From Strongylocentrotus droebachiensis (lineage: Eukaryota > Echinodermata > Echinoidea > Camarodonta > Strongylocentrotidae), in the NCBI GenBank assembly GCA_035222895.1, contig JAVYIG010000890.1, positions 62,001 to 126,000 of the forward strand: DNA of 64,000 nucleotides. The letters run 5' to 3'. Numbering within the stretch: the stretch's first letter is position 1; each line of letters starts with the position of its first letter. The notes under the pieces were generated by a model. The model made no database searches. It saw only the letters and a list, made by a program, of their open reading frames with translations, and was not told the DNA's origin. The position numbers and the translations under genes were made by a program. Shown piece after piece: positions 26,268-37,814 of this stretch.

Positions 26268-26870
26268 CGAGACTTCGACATGTGGAGTGAGTAGTGTCCT
26301 CTTTGTAATCCAAACATAAACGAAAACAATGATAACGTTTTAATAATAAAACGTCCTCAGCTCAGCTTGGTATGGATTGGTACTTGGTAGAACTGTTGTA
26401 GACTTTTCTAGTTGTGGAAGTTGGACTATGGTCTGGAGAGTGGAGTTGAAGTTTGGTGAAATCCCGTCTCGACCTCACTGAAGTTTGATGCTATTGGAGG
26501 CTCAAATCTTGCTTAACTAGCTAGCTTCTTTAGTATTGAAATATTCCATGAAATATCCAAACAAACTTTTAAAATGCAGGTCTGTTCTAAACTGGTATCG
26601 GTGGTGGTAGACTGAAATGGACGTGCGTGTTTTTCCTCAGAAGGACGTTTCCCAAATGGTTGTCTGTACGCTTTCGAACTATTGCGATATAAAACTGCGC
26701 GTCAGTGATCAGCTGGTATACGGTACGCATGCATATTGCGAATAATATAATGCGAATGTACGAACTTAACTTGTGCGCGTGCGCCGTCTCGGCATCTTCG
26801 TCGTAGATGGCACGCACCCACAGACATTATCGTGACGTAGCATCGATTTCTCTTGTTGCGATTGGTCAAT
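26268..26870 (-). promoter_or_regulatory. Putative 5' UTR and promoter of the RhoU/RhoV-like gene
   Basis: The part from 26690 to 26880 is richer in CpG than its surroundings (GTGCGCGTGCGCC near 26774). It carries an inverted CCAAT box (ATTGG at 26861-26865, so CCAAT on the minus strand) and a CRE-like TGACGTAG at 26833. A TATAAAA at 26688-26694 reads on the plus strand, away from the GTPase gene. The transcription start is inferred to lie near 26700-26800 and has not been located precisely. Confidence 0.35.
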
Positions 26871-29800
26871 TTTTAGCTTGTTCCCATAACAGAAGTGTGG
26901 CAAACTTGGAGTTTGGGAGGTACCACAATCCGCGGCTAAATCAAAGGGACTTGTACTTGTGGAAAGAGCGAGTGACGTGGGCCTATGAACAAGTTAGTGT
27001 ACATAATCATCGATCAGGAAAGGCTGTAAGTGAAACGGTAAATTACATTTTTATTTTACATGGAAACAAATAATGATAATGTTGCCTATCGATAAAGAGT
27101 GGTGCTGACGTGTAAACAATCACGCAGAACATATTATGCTGAGGATACAGATCTCCCTCCTATTCGTATTCCCAACTCCGTTCACAAAGTATTAAAAAGG
27201 AGGGTTTCTTCAACACTCACACAATTCAAATTAAATTCCCGGGCCCAAGATAATATTTCGACCGATACCGATTTAGTTTCAGTGGGGGATCCAAAAACAC
27301 ATGAGGTTGAAAGTGCCCCCAGCCCCCTGTGGCAAAACCTAGGCTATACACAATACAAGGGGAGGGGGTAATGCACAAACCATTGCACCCCCCCCCCCCA
27401 AAGGTTGTTGTCATTGGTGGGGGGGGGGGGCTTGCTTGCCTGCATGCTTATCAGCTTATCAGAAATGTACTGACTTGTGTCCCTCCTGCTAAAACTGTGA
27501 TACACCCCCCCCCCCCCCCTCCTCTCCTCGGCCAGAGAATCATGGATAATGTCGGAACCTTCACCTGCATGGTGTAGCCTACTTTTCTAACCCAAACAAC
27601 GAATCCGACGCGTCGGATTCGCGACGGTAGTACGACACAACTGTATAAATAAACCTCACCGATTGGGGGCGTTATACAGGAATATGAAACGGCGGCATGC
27701 TGAGTGTCGATGCCGTGAAGTTGAGAAATGAAATAATTTTTCTTCTCTAATTTCCCTTTCATTGCTATAAAATCACACATTATTTGTTTTTAACATCATA
27801 CATCATTATTGTACATCAACGCTTTTTTAAAAACCAAGGAACAAGTAAATGACGATGAATCTCATGATACTGATTCTTAACAATTCGAGTTTACAATCAA
27901 TGATTTATGGAAAATCTCTCACAAAATCATTTTCATTTTTCAGTTGCGTTTTTTTCTTTTCCAATTTTTTTTCCCAGAGAAGGGAAACACATATTTACAA
28001 ATTTCACATGACTGTTTGTTCCTTCCAGTATAGGCCTACCTACAAGGGATGATAGTAGTATTTTGCGGGGGAGGGGGAGGGGGCTTGGTGCCCTAATAGT
28101 TAGAAGAATGCATGAGACCTCAAAAGTCAGGGAAATCGATCGGAAAAGAAAGAAATGGCATGCTGAAGAGGATATCTCGCTGTGTAATATTTACATGTCT
28201 CCGCTCTTCCTATAGACTGACTTATGATTTCATCAATCCCTATGAGGGTCATCTACAGTAGACGACAGCCTTACAATCCGTTTAGTAGAGCAGCTTAGTT
28301 CACAAGCACATAATCCCCAGAACCAAATTGACACAAATCCTAAAACCACACAAAAGAATAAGACGATGTTAAGATGATAATCATGAGAGAATGTCGAAAT
28401 TCATCTTTTCTGACACCGCACCTTGAACATTCTGCAATCGCCAAGGGGGCATTAGTGGATTTCGAGGCATAACCCGTTCATGGCATCTTTTAAAACCCCA
28501 TTGGCAAACTGTATCCAACATCAAAAGAATGACCCCTTAAATTATTATGTAATATTTTTGAAATGGTGCCCCACTTCCCCCATGCACACAGAATCTGCCC
28601 TGCAAGGATAAGAAACAGGAAGGGTAAATTTTGGAGTGTTTGGAGTGGGCTTCCGTTGCTGATGATTTGAACAAACACTTGAGGTTACATTGAATGAAAC
28701 AGTGGCGCCACTAACTTATATATAGAACCTCATAGATAACATTCATGGCTTAACAAAACACATCCGCTTTATATGCTTCTTATAATGATATAGATATGTT
28801 ACTGTAATTAGCATTGTGAAAGGATTTACTGTCTTGTTCTATGTTTACACAATGGCATTGGAGTATAAGATTTGAAATCTATTGCTCCAAAAAGATTAGT
28901 AGTCCAAACGAAGAATACAAACGAAGGATATAACTTTAATGTGTTAGAGGGAATTATACGAACATGTTAACCGTTTGAGGACCGAACATTTTTTACTCAC
29001 AGTTTTTTTAACAATATTTATGGTTATACATGTATCACAAAACATATACAAAATGTTTATATGAAATAAGAGAGTCAATAAAATGTAGGGAAAAAATATC
29101 GAAGACATTAAAACAAACATTTAAAGATAAATCTGTTCTCAATCCGTGTGCAAATTTCAAATTAAAATATTTTCTTCTCTTTTAATATGCTTTTCTGACA
29201 GCTAACGTACCCTTTAAAATAAAATCGATAATGAGCACCCAAGTTACTTCATTCAATAGCACTAGAAGGCGTTTTACTAATGTACACAAGTAGCGAAGCA
29301 TGCCTTGTTATCATGTACGATGCTAAATTTAGCTTTTAATCTTGTCGATATTCATTTATTATTTACAAACAAGCTAAAAATACTCTACAGCTGGAATATA
29401 CATTTTGTACCCCCCCCCCCCCGTATTATGTTGGCAATATACTCTTCAGATGAATAAGTTTGATTTCTTTGAGGTCTCTTGAACAAAGAGGTTTTGAAAA
29501 GGCAGGTGTCTGCCGATGTCCTCACCACGAGTAGACAAAACATACATGTAAATAGACGCTCAAGAAACTAACCAAAAATAATAAAAATAAATATAGTTAC
29601 AGATAAAATCGATACTTAATTTGATTTATATGTTTATCTTTTGATTCAATATTTATATCCCCCCTTTATGGAAACATCTTGTCAACTTCCCAACTAACCG
29701 TGTTTGTTAGGGGGAGGCACGAAGGTGGTACGTTTACTTCAATTTTTGTTGTTTCCTACAGCGGTAAGATCTAAACTTAAGAATCCTTTTCTTAAACCAA

Positions 29801-32800
29801 AGATTAAAGTAGATGATAGATTAGAAGTACATTCCAGAAAGAGAAGATGTCGGTCGGATGGCGCACAATCATGATACCGATAATGGACACATCATTAGAA
29901 AACATGGGTGGTGAGATGACGATGATGACATCGGCGACAGCATGACAGTATTATGAGAAGACAGATGATTTGGAGATGCACGTAAGAAGTGGATTTGTTT
30001 GGAATCAGATCAATAACATTATTTTGTGAAGGTGATGATAATTACAAATATTAAGTTCTGAAGGGCATTCGTCAATAAAATGATCATCATTCATTATTTA
30101 AGTTCCTGTGTCTGATCTTCGTTTGGTACCATATTTTTACACGTGCATATCCCGAAGCACATTGTGTATTATGTGACCATGTGAGTTGAAAAGAAGTTTA
30201 AAGGGTCTTTTCATCCATGACATACCCCCCTGAAGATAGAATAAAAACTTTCACTGAAGACAAGGCCCGAGGGCACGTAAGGCGGGTCTGTCGCGTTCTT
30301 CATCACCTCATTGCATTATACGAGATGAAACCACGCGAATCAGAGGATAGATGGTTTACGACGAGGATCAATACAGATCGTATAAAAGAACACGGACAAC
30401 ATCGATTTTATCATTTGGGATGACAGAGGGGATGACACAATGAAATGCGAGCATTGAGACAGAAGAAGAAAAATCGAATTGGAGCATATAGGGTTACTGC
30501 CTGTCACCAACTTGAATGTGTTTATCACATACAGTATTATCACAATGCAGATATTGATAAATGGGGAAAGATGAAACTTTATACTTTATTAGCCATTATC
30601 ATGAGGAACCCACTATAAGTATACTGATGTTGATATTGAAGGGGACACAACCCAACGTTATCGTGATCATTTAGAAAATAAATCAGATAGAAAATACTTA
30701 GAAAGTTAGAATATTGTGAAACCAGACATCAAGCAAGACAGTGTTTCTTTGTTTATCATTAATAATTCTAATACATAAAAAAAAGTGCCACATAATTATT
30801 ATTATACAGAACTTTGCTCTATAATATAAAACCAAATTGATTAGACCCATCTTTGTTTTAGATTGAGTTTATTTGATTAACAATATTTTGTTGTTATTTT
30901 TTTCTTCTTCATTAACTTCGAAATAATGTTGTCATCTCCTTACCTTGTCCCTCTCTCTGCCATCCGTGTTTAATCTGTATACTATACAATGATTAAAGGA
31001 TTGGAGGGATAGTTTGACGCTTTATAAGAAGATATAACTGTCTGCCGCCATGTGGCATTAACACATTGACACTACGTCATCAATCGGATAATTTCAAGGA
31101 TTTTTGTCTTTTTGACAATCTAATTGACCGTTTACTTCCCATAAAGCGATTAAACTCAGACTGCATGAGATTACACAAGTCAATGCTTCAGGGAGAGAAA
31201 ATGTGACGCCATTGCAAATCCATTGATTTGTGAAAATAATCACGCGTTGCTAAGACTTTGTTTACATTCATTTAATATTTTGTTGATGGCAATGATACTA
31301 ATGACGATGGGATGATTACGTAGCTTTGGTATAGCCACTGTGGTCATTGGGACAAATATTTATGAAATGCGAAAGAGCAAGAACTTCGAACTTAGATGAC
31401 CTCTTAAAAGTCTTTTCGTTTTCTCTTTGGCCATCTCCGTTCCGCTCTTTTGATACAAACCTTTCATTTCATCGATTCGTACGCTAATCTTGTCCAAGTT
31501 GTTTCGATTTATATTATAATTTATTTCAAAAGTAGGCCTACTCTCTAGTGGGATGGGGTTTTGCTTTTGTTATGACGAATAAGTCTCGGCCAACAAGCAT
31601 GAATTATATTTATATTACTGCCATAGAAAAGCAATGAAAAACAAAAGAGAGCTCTTCTAGGTCTTATTTTACTAGAATATAACTGTATAAAGATATTAAG
31701 AGTTTGAATTTGTTTTAAATTAAAAAATAGCTAATTCCATTTGATTTTTATCTTCTTTAATATCTTTAGCGACAGTATTAATTAACAAAAGAATCAAATT
31801 TGAATTAATAATTTGTATTGTTTGTACGATTAAAAATATCGAGAGTAATTAAATTCTCTCCTTCACATAGACCCTGTAATATCATAAATAACTTCATTAA
31901 AAATTCAATTTTAATCAGCAGCATTATTGATTGTTAGCCACTAACACACTATACTGTAAATATGATTTTGGGTGACTGCCCTCCAGTTCATTGTGATGAG
32001 CACGTATAATGATCAAAGACAGTGGTATTGTGTAGGCGAGCTAGGCAGGGCAAGCATCCCCGTATATACTCTGGTCCTTCACAGTCGTCATAATATCGAT
32101 TGTTCATTCAGCTTAGCTTTCTCTTGAGAGATCTACAAGTATTACAGGAAGTTTCCCGCTGTTGTGCTCACACGCCGTAAACACACCTTTTGGCATATCT
32201 AATCCTGTCAATATACGATGCGAATGGGATGCACACTCGGGTGTAGATTTCAAGCGCCAAACTCGGATGAAAGATAACCTTGGGCGGAACTTAGAAGGCG
32301 CCACTTTTAGAAGATCCACCTTAATACAAATCCACTTTAACAAAAACATTGCTGAGATTAAGGGGATTGACGGTATTCACGTGTTGCAAAGAAGAGCTAG
32401 CCTAAAATGTTAACTTAATTAGCGAACTTTAAAACATTAAAATGATAAGAATACCACTGTTGGTAAAATTCTGTAAGTACAGTACTATTAGTGGTATTCA
32501 AGTAATTGGATTTTTAACAGTCCCAAATAGCCTACAAACATAAGATGCATAAACTCATGTTTACTAGATAATGTAGCTATATTTCTCTCATAAAGGTCAA
32601 GTCTATGACAATAAATCTCTCATTTAAAAAGGGAAACTTTATTATTCTCGTCAAATTTGTATGGATAAGTTATCTTCCCGTTGTCTTACTATTTTGGCAT
32701 CATTCCTAACGTTTAGTCGACTCGGATTTTCGTTTCTTTTGTAATAATGGTATAATGATTTTGCATTAATTTTTGTTCATTACATTACTATAAACCATAG

Positions 32801-33074
32801 CAGCTTGTGGCAGACGTTGGTGATATAATATTGTGTTTCTTTCTTTTTCAAGCTTTGTAGAAGGAAAGAAATCAGATTTTGTTTTATATGTTATTGTTCT
32901 TCACCATTGATTGCAACTTAGTTCCCTTTCTTGTTCACGAATATAGCTCAGAGTTGAATGGCACACTGCTTGGAGGTTGAGAGCCTTCCCCCAAAGGAAA
33001 ACTTTCAGAGAGGATTATATAGTTTTCAAAATCGGTTCGCCTTCGCGGTATTCCTTTTAACCCACGCATGGAGC
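26871..33074. other. Intergenic region between divergent genes; homopolymer C/G runs, no gene
   Basis: No credible gene. Poly-C or poly-G runs occur at about 27390-27401, 27419-27430, 27506-27519 and 29409-29422. A perfect 22-bp palindrome lies at 27600-27621. Short open frames such as 27099-27371 (+) and 30217-30423 (+) have no recognisable domain or splice context. Confidence 0.5.
27600..27621. repeat. Perfect 22-bp palindrome
   Basis: The central 20 bases GAATCCGACGCGTCGGATTC are flanked by C and G, giving an exact self-complement with a CG-rich centre. It lies in intergenic DNA, so it could be a dimeric protein site or chance. Confidence 0.9.
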
Positions 33075-33078
33075 TTAA

Positions 33079-33445
33079 AGGTAAAGACCAGTAATGGTCA
33101 TGCGATTGCATTGTGAAAGAAACGTTGTGGAATCGATCAGAAAAGGTCGATCATCTAGCATCTAGCATCTGCAAGGTTCTGGAATCATCAAAATGATAAG
33201 AAATTTGGCTCATTCTTCGTAAAGTTACAAGCACTATACACAGAAAGATGTATATGGGACTACCCTATCTCTCTCACCAGACCATGAGAGAAAAAAATTT
33301 ACCAAATATATGAATTAGTAGGCGGTTTCCCGGCAAATTTTTTATCATCATGTATTAGTCAAAACATATTCTTTCACATGATTGGTAATGAGAGCTTCCA
33401 TTTCATTTTTTGAAATTGGGGCGTTGCCAATACTGGTCTTTACCT
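33079..33445. mobile_element. TTAA-flanked miniature inverted-repeat element (AGGTAAAGACC ends)
   Basis: A 367-bp non-coding unit starts AGGTAAAGACCAGTAATGG and ends CCAATACTGGTCTTTACCT, with TTAA directly outside both ends (33075-33078 and 33446-33449). TTAA target duplication and short inverted ends are typical of non-autonomous piggyBac-type elements. No transposase is present. Confidence 0.65.
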
Positions 33446-33449
33446 TTAA

Positions 33450-35557
33450 CATTTCCCCATTTCTAATCGGATATTGCTACTCCTGCAGTCTAGGAACTTC
33501 TGCAGTGAAGCTGGAAATGATAGTGTTTTGTTTAAGATTCAGATGCATTGTAAACACTTTACTCATAATAAAACTGCGTTGCAACAACAAAAAACATTAA
33601 AACAAAAACAAAACAAAAAATCCTCGATGGCGTCTTACAGATCTGAATCATTATACTCTCGTGTTACTGGCAACGACGTTGTCATTACCATCTTTCAGTA
33701 GGAAAGTGAGAGGGGTCATAGTTATTATTAGGGTGAAGGACGTAAACAGAAGAGAGAGAGAGAGAGAGAAGTGGGGCGTAGCCAGGGAGAGACAAATTTG
33801 TTTTATTTGATTTGCAATATCATTAAAAATGAAAGGAAATACTGTACATAATTACGTAGAATGGAGATTCAAGAAGCCACATTGTCGTATCTACGAAGTG
33901 ATTTCTCATAATCAAGACATAATTTTTACATTCCAACAAATTGAGATAAAAGAACGCAAAAGATAAAAATTTGAAATATTATTAAGTGCAAGCCGTCGCC
34001 AGAATTTTTGTTTGGTGTGATTATCATTTTAGTGACAAAAATAGGATGTCTAATAATTAACGGCGTAATGGATTTAAGTAATGAAATGTAATTGCACAGT
34101 CTGTTGTATAGGACCTATTGGCATTTGGCACCATATTGATCGAACCAAACGAACAACAACAACAGCATCAGCAACTTTCCCCGTTCTCACATCGAACGTT
34201 GACCCTATACTATCTGTTCAATAAGTCGATACATGAATGAGACAAACCATGTTATAGGCGAGATGATTTTTTTCCTCACAATTCCTTTTGTATGAGTTTT
34301 GAAGATACTGGAGATCCCACTGCATTGAGATCGTCCCGGTAGACCGTTACTAATACGCTAATCCATAAAGGAACAGTTTTGTAGAAAGAGGGGGGGGGGG
34401 GGTTTGTTGTGTAGTTTTTTATTATCGCAGAACCTATTTCTTACTGAAGATTCTTTTCCCTCATTAAAAAATGACCCCTGGTAACCCCATTTACGATCGA
34501 TACTTGGTGGAAATACTCACGCAATTAGCAGAATGCAGTCGACGTATAAAACTTACACATTATTTCCTTTTCGAAGTAGTAAGAATTACCTTGAAATAAT
34601 GTTATAGATATCATAAAAACAGTATTGTACTATGTTTTTTTTAGATATTAAATGATTACACCCGTCTTATAATATAAAATATCTCACGTATAATTACTAT
34701 TTCGCTCGTCCCAAAATCATAGATCTCCCTAGACCAAATTCAAATAATTGCAAAAGAACATTAATCTATAGGGGTGACACAATATAACCAACTACCGGAA
34801 TACATCCGAAATGTATACCTCAAGAACTGATCAATTTTTTTTAACACACTTCCTTAAACTCGAATTATTTTGTGCATGACCTCTATGTTTATGTGTGCGC
34901 GTATGTTATTATTTTTGAATTTTTATATCTTTAAAAACGTATATTAATTGTTCTGCTTTATGTATACACTTTTATGTAAATATTGTAGTGTAACGACCCC
35001 AAGGAAGAATAGCAATGTTCTATATTACATTGCTGAATAATATTAGGCTTTCCGATTGTTATCTATGTAGCCTAAATGTATTAATGTTTCATTTTGTATA
35101 TATTTTCGTTGTATCATATTTTTATCTGATTTCGGAAATAAATACAAAAACAACGACAAACAACACCATAAGAATGAATGATATTGTTCAACAACGTTTT
35201 ACCCCATTTATGATTTTATTTTTATTTGTTTAAATAAAATAATTTCTAATGGAAAGGGGGCGCAAATGTTCATAATTATGCTGCCCGTCTCCGTAGATTG
35301 CTATTCAACCACTTAGACCCCTGTTACACATACGTCTGAAAGTGGACTGAGGCCGGCCCCGGAGTCGGCTCGACGTATGTGTAACACCAACTTTTTTCGA
35401 AAAGCCGGACTGAGGCCAGGTGGACTCAGTCCACCTCTGGATGTGGTTTGAGGCCGGTGTGACGGCGTTTAGTGTGACTGGCGGATCGTGTTCGCGGAAC
35501 AAAATCCGCCGGCAGATATTGTTCCCGTCACAAAATCTGCCGGCAGATATTGTAACC
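33450..35557. other. Intergenic DNA with (GA)n, G-run and short duplications
   Basis: Contains (GA)n at 33751-33770, a G run at about 34390-34402, a local inverted repeat TTACACATACGT/ACGTATGTGTAA at about 35323-35382, and a short tandem duplication carrying GCCGGCAGATATTGT at about 35510-35522 and 35538-35552. No gene recognised. Confidence 0.5.
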
Positions 35558-37325
35558 CCCGGGGGGGGTACTCACGTATATTGGGTATACGGGGATGTGC
35601 CGCTCTGAAGGGTGACTTTTTCAGGAAAGATCCTTAGACATGGGTCCCCTTTTCATAAAAAAAATCCTTAGACATGGGTCCCCTTTTTCATTTATTCCTT
35701 TCCCCTCTTTTCTCCCTCATTTTCTCCGGGAATTTTTGGATTTGCTCCTATTGTAAATGCCTAAATCTCTCCCATCTCTAAATAAATCCGGGGCAATATT
35801 GGGGAATCCTTCGGTGATTGCATTTCCAGTGTACGAGGTGTACGCACTGACCTCTAGGTCAGTGGGTGTACGTAGCTCGTAAACTCAACTAGACCCCGGG
35901 GTACCACATATATCAGGACCCCATGGGCCCTATACCGGTACTCATATGGCATAATGCGCGCTAGGTATGGTATCCGCCCGTATGCGTTATTTTTTTATGC
36001 GGCACAGATTGGGGCATGGCGCGTGTTGAGCCTATGGGGATTACGTTCTTTCCTTCTGAATAGTGTCTGCACGTACGTGAGACTAGTCATGTTCGCTAGC
36101 GCATTAGCGCTGCGAAGAAGTTTGAATATCCATCGCGAACTATGTGTTTAGATAACATTCCTCTTCGTTTAAGTTAGTTAAGTTTTATTGACTAATTATT
36201 GTGATGTTCTCCTTATTGACGTGCTGCCTCCTCTTCAGATTTCCAATTTCATTTTAATTGTTGAAGTAATGATTTTCTATACGGTAGTGGATTACACGTA
36301 ACACTATTAAAAACAGACCTCTACTGTCTAGTACGCACACGACCACTATTAGTCTGTAAATCAAGACCCCTTTTTAAAAAAAGCCCCAATCTGTGCCGCA
36401 TAAAAAAATAACGCCGCCCGTATAGGGGTTGTACCCCCGGGAACTTGTAGCGCTTCGCATGCATGCTGAAATGATATGATCGGCAACTATACCCTGCGTA
36501 CCCTCTGCCCAGCAGCCGGGCAGCAGCGGGGCTCAAGGGACCTATATAGCCGATGCTTGAGAGCTCGTGTAGATCTACGGATACGTAAAACAGGAAAAGT
36601 CCTTCAATTAAAAAGGATGCTAGAGGTGCTAGCACAGTATAATTATGTTGCATGGTGTTTTCATCTTTATGTGTGTAAACTACTTGTAAACTACATGTAG
36701 TATGGTACAGTTTACTAATAACGAATTTTATCGAGAAACTGCAAAATGATTGGCCATTGTATTATTACACACATAGGTGCATTACTATCCTGGCTGTTCA
36801 TTAAAAGCTGTGCTATTGATTCTCAACATTTCAAACACCACTGTACAAAACCCAACCAATTTCACTCAAAATCGATACTTTAGTTACGATTGATGACACC
36901 TAAATAGCAGTAAAATACATTTTTTCAACTTTCCGATGTTAGAAAGAATAATTTAAAAAATCAAATTGTGAGTCCACTGTCAAACTTTCCGATCAGCCGC
37001 ATCGGTATAATTGTGTGCATCTGTGTGTTATGAGTGTATTGACTATTCATGTATTTAAATGCCGCCTATTAACACGTAGTGCATGTGCTACAGGTCAATA
37101 CGCATTAGCGTTGACTCTCTATATGCTTTGCTGAAGTGTATTATTACAGCTTAAAAAATGTAATATTTGAAGTTTGAAATCCTTAGACATGGGTCCATTT
37201 TTCATAAAAAATCCTTAGACATGGGTACCTATTTCAGCAAAAGGACCCTTAGATGTGGGTATGGGTTCGGAGGTCTCAGCCGCACACCCCCGTCCGACTA
37301 TAATCTGAGTACCCCCCCCGGGACT
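35558..37325. mobile_element. 1.8-kb composite repeat with CCCGGGGGGGGTACTCA-like inverted ends
   Basis: The left end at about 35557-35575 (CCCGGGGGGGGTACTCAC) is mirrored at about 37306-37322 (GAGTACCCCCCCCGGG). Subterminal CCTTAGACATGGGTCC motifs occur twice just inside the left end (35632-35684) and again inside the right end (37180-37255). The middle contains a nested pair of 31-bp arms (separate entry). No coding capacity was seen. Probably a non-autonomous DNA transposon, one repeat inserted in another, or fragments; the superfamily is not assigned. Confidence 0.55.
35985..36413. repeat. Nested inverted repeat with 31-bp perfect arms
   Basis: Arms 35985-36015 and 36383-36413 are exact reverse complements (core TATGCGGCACAGATTGGGGC), separated by 367 bp. 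They probably mark the ends of a separate miniature element inside the larger repeat. Confidence 0.75.
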
Positions 37326-37627
37326 GCATCTAGGCAGCCTACTATAGGCAGGCACTTTGAAAGTGTTCATCAGGCGCGCGCGCCATCGCCATCGTCTGAT
37401 ACATACTGCACTGCTTCGTCGGGTTCAGCAAGCAGCTAATTATTGGAGGCAAATTCCTCCGTCATGGCATCAGAATCATCTTGAAATATTATTTATGTTC
37501 CGAGTTGTATAAACATACGGTGTGTATGCTGACTTTTGCGAAGAAGTGATCGTATCGCATATTCTTTCTGTCAGCATCTTTGAGCTTGTTGAGGCTCAAG
37601 GCCAAGCAAGAGTGGCAGTGCAGTATT
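37326..37627 (+). promoter_or_regulatory. Putative promoter/5' UTR of the SLC16-like gene
   Basis: A GC-rich patch with CGCGCGCG (about 37375-37382) precedes the start codon by about 250 bp. No TATA box or other clear element could be assigned. The frame leading into the ATG is open for 16 codons upstream but contains no earlier ATG. Confidence 0.3.
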
Positions 37628-37814
37628 ATGTCGGAGTCACAGGCAATCGGAGCGCGGCTACGGAAGGCGATAGAATGGCTGAGGGACAGATGGGGATGGA
37701 TCGTGACCGTTGCCTCGTTTGTTCTCTACTTTATCACCATTGGTGTCCTATATTGCTACGGCTTACTTTTCATTAGTTTGCAAGAGGAGTTCAAGAGCAG
37801 TGCCACAATCACAG
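37628..37814 (+). CDS. SLC16-like transporter, coding exon 1
   Basis: Residues 1-62 plus one base. Starts ATGTCGGAGTC; this is the only in-frame ATG before the first membrane segment. Contains RDRWGW and segment 1 (about 24-50). The donor is ACAG before GTTGGT, a weak site; a TTAA element begins 38 bp downstream. Confidence 0.85.

Noticed and set aside
27099..27371. 90-codon plus-strand frame near the Rho promoter
   Set aside because: No similarity recognised; ends in G/C homopolymer-rich sequence and lacks splice support.
30217..30423. 68-codon plus-strand frame with charged residues in intergenic DNA
   Set aside because: The charge pattern looks protein-like, but no domain or splice context is seen and it is too short to support alone.
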